A stretch of DNA of 33,486 nucleotides from an uncultured Selenomonadales bacterium (GTDB lineage: Bacteria; Bacillota; Negativicutes; Selenomonadales; Selenomonadaceae): NCBI GenBank assembly GCA_937877545.1, contig CALFJE010000079.1, forward strand, positions 1 to 33,486, written 5' to 3'. The notes beneath the pieces were generated by a model. That model saw nothing but the letters and a program-made list of their open reading frames with translations. It was not told the origin of the DNA and ran no database searches. A program made the translations under genes and the position numbers. Positions 22,880 through 30,600 of the stretch are shown here, piece after piece; within the stretch, counting starts at the first letter, position 1; every line of letters starts with the position of its first letter.

Positions 22880-23971
22880 TTACTCCTTTGGCATTAAAAT
22901 GATATTGACGGGCAGATTGGACGCGCCGGGCGGCGAATACTCAAAGCTGACTTGCCCGCGATAGGAGCCGAGTTCGGACAGTTCGGTACCGTCGGTCATT
23001 AGGGAAATACCTTCGACGCGGGCTTGAGCTACGTGCGGCGGTTCGGGGGGCGTCCTGTCACCGAAATACAAGCGGCTGTCGGGCGTCTGAATCACGCCGC
23101 TGTTGCCGAAATATTTATAGCGCAAGGCTCCGGCGTAGTGCCCGCCCAAAGGACTGAGGCAAAAGCGCGTCGGGAACTTCATGCGGAAATTCAGCGTGTA
23201 ATTTATGCCGTAGTTGCCGTAGTTGACAACCTCGGAGCCGTCGGTGGCGTCTATGCCGCGCTTGAACGGGTCATTGACGTTATCGCCGATTAAAATGTAG
23301 CCCAGCCCGTCTGTTTGACAATTGTAAGGACGTTTGAGCGTAAGCGTTCGATTCATGTGCTTAAAGGTTCCGCGCAGGCGATATTCGTCTTTGGGCAAAA
23401 TGGGAGCGTAGTTGAGGAAGGCGAGGGCGTCTAAATTTTCGGGATACATCATGAGGAAAATACGCACGGGCTTGGTAGCGGTGAAGTCGCAGACGCCGTG
23501 AATCAGTTGCCCCGGCTTGAGCAGAAAATAATCGTCGTAGGGCTGATAGACGCGCCGCTCGTTTTGCCGCAACTCAATTCTGTCCGTGAAGTCGTTTTCC
23601 ATGTACATGGTCTGCGTAATCTTGCCGACGCTGAAATAATTTCGATTCGGAGCGCAAAGCCCGCCGCGAGTTATATTGATGACGTTTTCGCCGTCGGCGG
23701 TGTTCTCAAAGATTATGGCGAAGCGTTTGCGGACGCCGGTATCGTTGAGGTGGTAAAAAAGAATTCGGGCGTCGCCGCTTACGGTGTCGGTATAGAGAAT
23801 GCCGTTTTTGCGGACGTATTCGGGGCTGTCGGAGAAAATCAACGTGCCGCCGCTGTCCTGCGAGTAGACGTCGAGCTTGTGCATGACGGTCGAAAATTTT
23901 TCGGCGGAAGCACTTGTGCTCAAAGTGAGTGCCGCAATGATTGTCGCGAAAAGTTTCTTTATAAATTTCAT
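22880..23971 (-). CDS. Unknown secreted protein with signal peptide (363 aa)
   Basis: I do not recognise this family. The N-terminus has Lys residues, a hydrophobic stretch and an AxA-type site (ATIIAALTLSTSASAEKF), so it should be exported across the inner membrane and remain periplasmic or outer-membrane associated. The mature part is mostly beta-rich with many aromatic residues, has only a few scattered cysteines and no obvious repeats. The phrase DSPEYVRKNGILYTD and the general build recall secreted proteins of Negativicutes with copper-amine-oxidase-N-type modules, but the match is not firm. The start at 23971 has AAGGAG 8 nt upstream. It sits 5 bp before hemB, forming a two-gene unit, and has a good promoter. 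Confidence 0.75.
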   Translation of the reverse strand: MKFIKKLFATIIAALTLSTSASAEKFSTVMHKLDVYSQDSGGTLIFSDSPEYVRKNGILYTDTVSGDARILFYHLNDTGVRKRFAIIFENTADGENVINITRGGLCAPNRNYFSVGKITQTMYMENDFTDRIELRQNERRVYQPYDDYFLLKPGQLIHGVCDFTATKPVRIFLMMYPENLDALAFLNYAPILPKDEYRLRGTFKHMNRTLTLKRPYNCQTDGLGYILIGDNVNDPFKRGIDATDGSEVVNYGNYGINYTLNFRMKFPTRFCLSPLGGHYAGALRYKYFGNSGVIQTPDSRLYFGDRTPPEPPHVAQARVEGISLMTDGTELSELGSYRGQVSFEYSPPGASNLPVNIILMPKE

Positions 23972-24001
23972 TCCGAGTCTCCTTGGAAAATTTTTTGGGC
24001 G

Positions 24002-24030
24002 ATTATATCACGCAGGGCTTGAAAGCACAA
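24002..24030 (-). promoter_or_regulatory. Putative promoter of the secreted protein-hemB unit
   Basis: On the minus strand an extended -10 TGATATAAT (TATAAT at 24002-24007) lies 31 bp before the start codon, with TTGTGC (24025-24030) 17 bp further upstream. The -10 decamer is identical to that before the HAD gene. Confidence 0.65.
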
Positions 24031-24039
24031 AAATTTTTC

Positions 24040-24068
24040 TTGACTTTAGAGCCGCGCAGGTTTATAAT
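24040..24068 (+). promoter_or_regulatory. Sigma-70 promoter of the tRNA gene
   Basis: TTGACT (24040-24045), a 17-bp spacer and TATAAT (24063-24068) lie 12 bp before the tRNA 5' end. The near-consensus match fits a stable-RNA promoter. It diverges from the promoter at 24002-24030. Confidence 0.85.
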
Positions 24069-24080
24069 CGCGCTTGTGTT

Positions 24081-24156
24081 GGGGACGTAGCTCAGCTGGG
24101 AGAGCGTACGGTTCGCATCCGTGAGGTCAAGGGTTCGAATCCCTCCGTCTCCACCA
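24081..24156 (+). tRNA. tRNA-Ala (anticodon CGC)
   Basis: This 76-nt cloverleaf has encoded CCA. The acceptor stem GGGGACG pairs with CGTCTCC and includes a G3-U70 wobble, the classic alanine identity element. The D-arm GCTC...GAGC is regular. The anticodon stem TACGG/CCGTG carries loop TTCGCAT, giving anticodon CGC, which reads GCG. The T-arm loop TTCGAAT is normal, but the outermost T-stem pair appears to be A-C. The gene lies directly downstream of a strong promoter. Confidence 0.9.
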
Positions 24157-24173
24157 ACTGCATAGAAATTAAC

Positions 24174-24200
24174 AAGGCGGGAGTCAAAGGCTTCCGCCTT
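24174..24200 (+). other. Hairpin between tRNA-Ala and the TtcA-like gene
   Basis: AAGGCGG (24174-24180) and CCGCCTT (24194-24200) form a seven-pair stem 18 nt after the tRNA. It is followed only by TCGGGTTTTC, so it is a poor terminator at best and readthrough into the next gene is likely. It could act as a processing signal. Confidence 0.45.
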
Positions 24201-24219
24201 TCGGGTTTTCGGAGGTCGC

Positions 24220-25005
24220 ATGAACGATTTCAAGTTGCCGCAAGTCATCTTCAGCAAAATCTTCCGCGCAGTTGTCGAGTTTGAGCTGATTGACGACGGC
24301 GACAAAATTTTAATCGGCGTGTCGGGCGGCAAGGACAGTTTGCTTTTGACTTACGCCCTAGCCTGCCTGAAACGTCGCACCAAGAAAAATTTTTCCCTCG
24401 CCGCGCTGACTATAAATCCCAAGTTCACCGCCGACTTTGCGGAAAATATTGCCCGCGTCCAAAAATTCTGCGCGGAGCTTGAAATTCCTCACGAAGTCCG
24501 CGACGTTGACATTGCCGCCTTGATTCGCGAACAAAACGATAAAAATCCCTGCTACACCTGCGCCTATTTCCGCCGCGCCGCCATGAATCGCCGTGCCAAC
24601 GAGCTGGGCGCGAACAAGGTCGCCTACGCGCACCATCTCGACGACGCCGTCGAAACGTTCTTCATGAGTTTGTTGTCTACGGGGCAGTTGACGACCTTTC
24701 AACCCAAAACTTTCCTCGACCACACCAACATCACCGTGATTCGCCCGTTGGTTTACGTTCGCGAACACGAAATAAAAAAATTCGCCGACGAGTGCGATTT
24801 GGACATTATGAAGTCTCCTTGCCCTTTCGACGGCGCGACCAATCGTCAACGCGTCAAAAATCTGATTCGCAACCTCGAAGGCGATTTCCCAGACCTGTTC
24901 AATCACTTGGCGGCGGCTCTGCGTGTGAATTCCATAGGCGAACTTTGGGACGCCCCCAAAACTCGTGAGCAAATGCGCGATTTTTACTTTTCCTTTAAAC
25001 CATGA
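24220..25005 (+). CDS. TtcA-family tRNA thiolation ATPase
   Basis: This 261-aa protein is a PP-loop ATPase of the TtcA/TtuA family, which activates tRNA bases with ATP and inserts sulfur. The PP-loop SGGKDS lies at residues 35-40. Cys112 and Cys115 (CYTC) and a third Cys in KSPCPFDG match the three cysteines that hold the [4Fe-4S] cluster in E. coli TtcA, which makes 2-thiocytidine at position 32. Many Firmicute members are shorter relatives of uncertain target, so the exact modified base is not assigned. GGAGGT lies 4-5 nt before the ATG. The gene follows tRNA-Ala by 63 bp without a clear terminator and may be transcribed from its promoter. Confidence 0.85.
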   Translation: MNDFKLPQVIFSKIFRAVVEFELIDDGDKILIGVSGGKDSLLLTYALACLKRRTKKNFSLAALTINPKFTADFAENIARVQKFCAELEIPHEVRDVDIAALIREQNDKNPCYTCAYFRRAAMNRRANELGANKVAYAHHLDDAVETFFMSLLSTGQLTTFQPKTFLDHTNITVIRPLVYVREHEIKKFADECDLDIMKSPCPFDGATNRQRVKNLIRNLEGDFPDLFNHLAAALRVNSIGELWDAPKTREQMRDFYFSFKP

Positions 25006-25015
25006 GGTGATTTGA

Positions 25016-25702
25016 TTGAAGTACGAAATTTTATATCCGGAAGCGTTCCCTGTCGTGGAGTGTTATTTGGAACGCGGCGAGAGTATCAAAGCCGAATCGG
25101 ACGCGATGATAGCGATGTCGCCGACGATAGACGTGGAAGGGCGCATGGACGGCGGGATTCTGCGCGGCTTGGCAAGGAAATTTCTTTCGGGCGAAAGCTT
25201 ATTCTTTCAGGAGCTGATAGCCCGACGCGGCGCGGGTAAGGTAATTTTCGGGCAGTCGAAAATCGGCGGCATACTCGACGTTGAACTCGACGGCTCCTAC
25301 GGGCTTACGATTCAAAAGGACGGCTTCCTCGCAAGCACGCAGGGCATTGACATTGATACAAAAATGCAAAATCTTACACGCGGGCTGCTCAGCGGCGAGG
25401 GCTTTTTCGTGCTCAACGCCACGGGGCGCGGCACCATTTTCATTGCAAGCTACGGCGTCATTCACCCGATAAATCTTGACAACGGCGAGGAGGTCATTAT
25501 CGACAACGGGCACCTGGTCGCCTGGCCCGATTACATGGATTATAAAATCGAAAGAGCCTCCAACGGCTGGATTTCGAGTCTCACTTCAGGTGAAGGAGTC
25601 GTTTGCCGTTTCAGAGGCCCCGGTATCGTGCTTATTCAAACGCGCAACCCCAATAACTTTGAGCAAGATTTGGAGCGGCGTATCAAGTCGCTTATCGGTT
25701 GA
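25016..25702 (+). CDS. AIM24/TIGR00266 family protein
   Basis: This 228-aa protein belongs to the AIM24 family (TIGR00266), whose members fold as beta-rich trimer-like barrels and are widespread in bacteria, with no settled function; the yeast relative is mitochondrial. Repeated SGE/GxG phrases (FLSGESLFFQ, LLSGEGFFVLNATG, SGEGVVCRFRGPG) and the closing RNPNNFEQDL are typical. The TTG start at 25016 is preceded by GAGGTGAT. It begins 10 bp after the TtcA-like gene and is probably in the same transcript. It converges with the next gene, leaving 3 bp between stop codons. Confidence 0.85.
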   Translation: MKYEILYPEAFPVVECYLERGESIKAESDAMIAMSPTIDVEGRMDGGILRGLARKFLSGESLFFQELIARRGAGKVIFGQSKIGGILDVELDGSYGLTIQKDGFLASTQGIDIDTKMQNLTRGLLSGEGFFVLNATGRGTIFIASYGVIHPINLDNGEEVIIDNGHLVAWPDYMDYKIERASNGWISSLTSGEGVVCRFRGPGIVLIQTRNPNNFEQDLERRIKSLIG

Positions 25703-25720
25703 GGTTCAAACGCGAACCTC
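25701..25720. terminator. Hairpin spanning two convergent stop codons
   Basis: GAGGTTC (25701-25707) and GAACCTC (25714-25720) form a perfect seven-pair stem with loop AAACGC. It overlaps the stop codons of the convergent AIM24 and proline-rich protein genes. There is no T-run, so termination is only suggested by position. Confidence 0.45.
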
Positions 25721-26407
25721 GAAGTGTTTGCCCTTGTCGTCGTCCTTTTTGGGCGGCAACGTGACGGGCTTGACGGTCGGCGGCGGTGTGACAGGTTTAG
25801 GCTTGTCTGCCGTCGTTTTATTTGGCGCGGCAGGCTTAGGTTTGTCTTCCGCCGTTTTATTTGGCAAGCCGTCGAACATAGGCGTCCGAACCCTGGCGGG
25901 TCTGCCCGTGTAGAGGAATTTTTTCCCGAAGGCTCCCGCCGCCACGATTACAAAAACTATCGTAAATAACCAGTAAAAGCCGCCGTGCCCTTCCTGCTGA
26001 TTGAGGCGCGGAGTGATTTGCGTCGGCTGTTCTGTTGAGGAGGAAATTTCCGCCGATTTAGCTTCGCGGGCGTCCAAATCTCGGAATTCGCGCAAAACGT
26101 CTTTGCCCTTGTCGTATTCCGATTGAGTGTCCTTTAACGGCGCGACGGGCGGAATTACCGTAACCGATTGATTGGCGGACTGAGCTTGTTCGTCGTCGCC
26201 GCGCTCCACCGTCCGCTTGGTTAAGGCTCCCGACCCGTGCGCGACTGCGTCCCTTGCCATGGTTTCGGGCGTCTCGACCTTGCGCGTCACGGGTGGCGAA
26301 TCGGCAGACTTTGAGAAAGCTCCTTTGTCGATACGCGGCGGAGTGGGCGGCGTCGGTCGAATCGCGGGCGCGGGCGCAGTCGGCGGGGCGGGCGGTTCCA
26401 GTGTCAT
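25706..26407 (-). CDS. Proline-rich single-pass membrane protein, unknown
   Basis: I do not recognise this 233-aa protein. The first 30 or so residues are Pro/Ala-rich (PPAPPTAPAP, PTPPTPPR), and residues 30-140 are polar and probably disordered. A single hydrophobic helix (FYWLFTIVFVIVAAGAF) sits at about residues 144-160. The C-terminal tail carries a repeat (NKTAEDKPKPAAP then NKTTADKPKPVTP) and ends in a Lys/Asp cluster plus HFEVRV. The orientation is unclear; an envelope-spanning or tether role is only a guess. The ATG lies 4 bp after the ddh stop with no clear ribosome-binding site, so translation probably depends on ddh. It could be mis-annotated, but the frame is intact and composition is consistent. 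Confidence 0.65.
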   Translation of the reverse strand: MTLEPPAPPTAPAPAIRPTPPTPPRIDKGAFSKSADSPPVTRKVETPETMARDAVAHGSGALTKRTVERGDDEQAQSANQSVTVIPPVAPLKDTQSEYDKGKDVLREFRDLDAREAKSAEISSSTEQPTQITPRLNQQEGHGGFYWLFTIVFVIVAAGAFGKKFLYTGRPARVRTPMFDGLPNKTAEDKPKPAAPNKTTADKPKPVTPPPTVKPVTLPPKKDDDKGKHFEVRV

Positions 26408-26411
26408 TTAA

Positions 26412-27392
26412 TTACAGCAGATGAGCGCGAAGCTCCGCGCCGTCTTGAGCGGAAAGATAGGCGGGCGCAATGTCGAAGACCGTCTTGCAGCCGTTGTTGC
26501 CTTCCTTGTTGAGGCGGTAAGCGGCGCGGGCATAAGCTACCAATACAGCCGTCGTGAATTCGGGATTGGAGTCGAGCTTAAGATTGAATTCGATGATGTG
26601 ATTGTGTTCCTTGGTCGCGCCGGTTTTGCCCGAACGAATCACGAAGCCGCCATGAGCAAGCCCCGCGTGTTTGGTAAGAAGTTCTTCCTCGCTGATGAAG
26701 TTGACGACCGTATCATAATCGGCGAAGTAGTTGGGCATGGTCTTGATAGCGTTTTCGACCTCGGCGGCGTCCGCGCCCTCTTCGAGCACGACGTAGCACT
26801 CGCGCAGGTGTTTTTGACGCGTGGTAAGTTCGGGATTCTGACCGCTGCGAACAGCCTCAAGCGCGGCGTCAATCGGAACGGTGTACTGCTTAGCGTTCTT
26901 GACGCCCTTGACGCGGCGAATCGCGTCGGAGTGCCCTTGGCTGACGCCCTTGCCCCAGAAGGTGTAATCGTTGCCGTCGGGGAGGATGGCGTTGGCATAG
27001 GCGCGGGCGAGGCTGAACAAGCCGGGATCCCAGCCTACTGAGATAACCGCGACATGACCGTTAGCCTTAGCCGCCGCGTCGACGTTGGCAAAGTGTTCGG
27101 GGATTTTGGCGTGCGTGTCGAAGCTGTCAACGACGTTGAACATTTTGGCGTATTCGGGCGTCTGCTTGGGAAGGTCGGTCGCGGAGCCGCCGCAAAGAAT
27201 CATAACGTCGATTTTGCCGACCCAATCCTTGGCGGCGTCCACGTGCAGGACGGGAACGTTGGGCGTCTGAATTTTAACTTTGGCGGGGTCGCGACGAGTG
27301 AAGACCGCCACGAGTTCCGTATCGGGATTTTCTTTAATGGCGCACTCCACGCCGCGTCCGAGGTTGCCGTATCCGACTATTCCTATCTTCAT
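26412..27392 (-). CDS. ddh: meso-Diaminopimelate D-dehydrogenase
   Basis: This 326-aa NADPH enzyme makes meso-diaminopimelate directly from tetrahydrodipicolinate, a one-step route to lysine and peptidoglycan precursors. The N-terminal Rossmann motif GIVGYGNLGRGVE (residues 4-16), CGGSATD, DSFDTH, VGWDPGLFSL and WGKGVSQGHSDAIRR are characteristic of Ddh. The length is normal. The ATG at 27392 has AGGAGG upstream. It leads a two-gene unit with the proline-rich membrane protein and has its own promoter. Its direct-dehydrogenase pathway is known in some Firmicutes and Bacteroidetes. Confidence 0.95.
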   Translation of the reverse strand: MKIGIVGYGNLGRGVECAIKENPDTELVAVFTRRDPAKVKIQTPNVPVLHVDAAKDWVGKIDVMILCGGSATDLPKQTPEYAKMFNVVDSFDTHAKIPEHFANVDAAAKANGHVAVISVGWDPGLFSLARAYANAILPDGNDYTFWGKGVSQGHSDAIRRVKGVKNAKQYTVPIDAALEAVRSGQNPELTTRQKHLRECYVVLEEGADAAEVENAIKTMPNYFADYDTVVNFISEEELLTKHAGLAHGGFVIRSGKTGATKEHNHIIEFNLKLDSNPEFTTAVLVAYARAAYRLNKEGNNGCKTVFDIAPAYLSAQDGAELRAHLL

Positions 27393-27436
27393 GATTTATT
27401 GCCTCCTGTGAATAACTGTTTTCAATAACGTAGCGC

Positions 27437-27464
27437 ATTATAACATAAAAGTTAGAGCGTGCAA
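27437..27464 (-). promoter_or_regulatory. Putative promoter of ddh
   Basis: On the minus strand TGTTATAAT (TATAAT at 27437-27442) is a full extended -10, 45 bp before the ATG. TTGCAC (27459-27464) lies 16 bp upstream as a partial -35. Confidence 0.65.
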
Positions 27465-27533
27465 GATTTTCTGCTTATGAATACAATATTATTCGCCGCC
27501 AAAGTTGCCAACTCCTAACAAAACTTTAATTTG

Positions 27534-27546
27534 TTGCGTGTCGCAA
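27534..27546. promoter_or_regulatory. Small inverted repeat upstream of giant protein gene 3
   Basis: TTGCG-TGT-CGCAA is a perfect 5-bp dyad just upstream of where the -35 box would lie. It could be an operator, but one small dyad is weak evidence. Confidence 0.3.
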
Positions 27547-27573
27547 TGTGTAGCGGATTTTTTTTCGTTATGG

Positions 27574-27579
27574 TATAAT
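27574..27579 (+). promoter_or_regulatory. Extended -10 promoter of giant protein gene 3
   Basis: TGGTATAAT is a consensus extended -10 (TATAAT at 27574-27579), 53 bp before the ATG. The -35 position has no good match. Confidence 0.6.
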
Positions 27580-27631
27580 CTGCAAACTAAAAAAAAATTT
27601 TTTGGATTTGAACATAAGGAGAGGATTGCTT

Positions 27632-30600
27632 ATGACTATCGACAGGGAAGAATCCAACGTTCTGATAACGGGGACGCAGGAAGCCGACTCAATCAAGAGC
27701 ACAGGCGCGAACGTCACGATAAACGCGGGCGACGGCAGAGATACCGTCACCAACTACGGCAACTCGGCGATAATCGACACGGGCGACAGCCGCGACGACA
27801 TAACCAATTATGGCGAACGCACCTCGATTAACGCGGGCACCAGCGGCGACTCAATCAACAACAGCGGGCAATATTCCACGCTCCTGGGCGACGCGGGCGA
27901 CGATACCATTAACAACACCGCCCAATATGTCTCTGCGGCGGGCGGCAACGGCGCGGATTCTATCGTGAACAACAGCCTGGGCGCATACGGCACAATTGAC
28001 GGCGGCACGGGCGATGACTACGTTCAAAACTTCGGCGACTTCGTAACAATCGACGGCGGCGCAGATAACGACTACATAAACAATCGCGCCAAAAACGTTT
28101 CGCTCACGGGCGGCGACGATAACGATACCATTGTCAACAGCTCGTTGGCATCCGACTCCACGCTCGACGGCGGCAAAGGTAACGACACCATTAAAAACTA
28201 CGCCGAAGGTGCTTTTATCGACGCGGGCGAGGGCAACGATACCGTCTCAAATCACGTGGAAAGCTACGGGCGCGGCAGAAACGTCACCATAAGCACGGGC
28301 AAGGGCAACGACTCCGTTTATAACTACAACAGCATAACTCCTTCGCTTGTCTCCGCCATGAACAATTCAATCGTCACGGGCGACGGCGACGACACCATCT
28401 ATAACCGCTACGGCGATAACGTCACGATAGACGGCGGCGCGGATAACGATTCAATCTACTCCGAGGCGGGTTATTACGTATCGGTCGCGGGCGGCAAGGG
28501 CAACGATACCATTCGCAATACCAGCTACAGAGCCAACAACACCCTGCGCATATACGGCGAATATAACACGCTAAGCGGCGACACCGGCAACGATTATATC
28601 TACAACGACGGGCATAACGTCACGATAGACGGCGGCGCGGACGACGATACAATCAACAGCAACGGACAGGAAGTTTCAATCACGGGCGGCGACGGCAACG
28701 ATACCATTATCAATCAAAAAATCGATTCGATAGCGGGAGCTACAGGCAACGACGTAACAATCAGCGGCGGCGCGGGCAATGATTCTATCTTCAACGAGGG
28801 CGACTTCGTTCTGTTCAAGTACAGACCCGGCGACGGCAACGATACCATCGTCGGATTCAACGACACGTCGATTTTGCGCATAGTCAACGGCACGACCTAC
28901 ACCACCGTAAAGAGCGGCTCGGACGTTGTTGTCACCGTGGGCGAGGGTAAGATAACGTTGGCGGGCGCGGCAAGCCTTTCTGCCGTCAACATAGAGGTTA
29001 CAGGCGAAGACCCGACCTCCGCATTGATATTGGAAAACGAGGCGGACAATACGCTCCTGAGCGGCACAACCGAGGCGGACTCCATTAAAAATATCGGCTA
29101 TATCGTCACCGTCAACGGCAACGGCGATTCGGTTACCGTCGACGTGGGCAGGAACGTCACAATCGACACCGGTTCGGGCAACGATACCATTGTCAACCAA
29201 GGCAAAAACGCCGTCATCGACGCGGGCAACGGCAAGGACTCCATAGCCAACGAAGGCGAGCGCGTCTCAATCTACGCGGGCTGGAGCGGCGACATCATCG
29301 ATAACAAGGGGCAATACGCCACCATAAACGCCGACGCCGGCAACGATACCGTAACCAACAACGCCCAATACGTATCGCTCCTCGGCGGCGCAGGTAATGA
29401 TTCGGTTATCAACAGCGGAAACGGCGCATATTCCACGATTCTCGGCGAGGCGGGCAACGATTACATCTACAACCATTCGCTGGCAAGCTACGTGACGATA
29501 GGCGGCGGCGACGGCAACGACCTTATCGACAATCGCGGCACGGGTGCTTCCGTCAATGCGGGAGCCGATAACGATACCGTCAACAACTACGCCTCAGCAA
29601 GCTATTCTACCGTCAACGCGGGCGCAGGTGACGATTCGATTCTCAACTACGGCGAAGGTGCTTTTATCGACGCGGGCGACGGAGCCGATACCGTCACAAC
29701 CCATATGGCTTCCAACCGCTACGGCAGAAACGTCACGATAAACACCGGCGCGGGCAACGATTCCGTCTACAACAACGACGAATATCACGCCTCGATTCAT
29801 ACCGCCATGAACAATTCAATCGTCACGGGCGCGGGCGAAGATTCTATCCTCAACAATCGCGGCGATAACGTCACCATTGACGGCGGAGCCGATAACGATT
29901 CCATTTACTCAAGCGCGGGCTGGTACGTCTCAATCGCGGGCGGCGCGGGGCATGATACTATCCGCAACGTCGGCTATCAGGTAAACAATACGCTCACCGT
30001 CAATGCCAAGTATGACACGCTCACGGGCGGCGCGGGCAACGACTTCATCTATAACACGGGCGACACCGTAACGGTCGACGCGGGCGCGGGAGCCGATACC
30101 GTCGAGAACAGCGGGCAGGAAGTCTCAATCGTCGGCGGCACCGGCAACGATACCATTACCAACACGGGCGAAGACGCCACAATCGACGGCGGCAAGGGCA
30201 ACGATACCATTGCCAACGCGGGCAGTTTCGTCCTGTTCAAGTACACGCCCGGCGACGGCGACGACACCATAAGCGGCTTTGACGCCACGTCGACACTCCG
30301 CATTGTCAACGGCACGTATTCGACCGAAGTCAGCGGCGCGGACGTTGTTGTAACCGTCGGTGACGGCAAGATAACCCTCCTCGGAGCCGCAAGCCTTGAG
30401 TCCGTCAATATCGTCGGCACCGAAGCCCCCGACCCGATTCCGCCCTACGTCTTGGAAAACAAAATCAACGACACCCTCCTCAGCGGCACAAGCGAGGCTG
30501 ATTCGATTAAGAATATCGGCTACGAGGTCACGGTAAACGGCAGCGGCGATTCGGTTACGGTTGATGTCGGTATGAACGTGACAATCGACACGGGCGACGG

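Noticed and set aside
24003..24332. Minus-strand protein of 109 aa across the tRNA
   Set aside because: Its central part (GGIRTLDLTDANRTLSQLSY) is the translation of the tRNA complement, a well-known spurious protein call.
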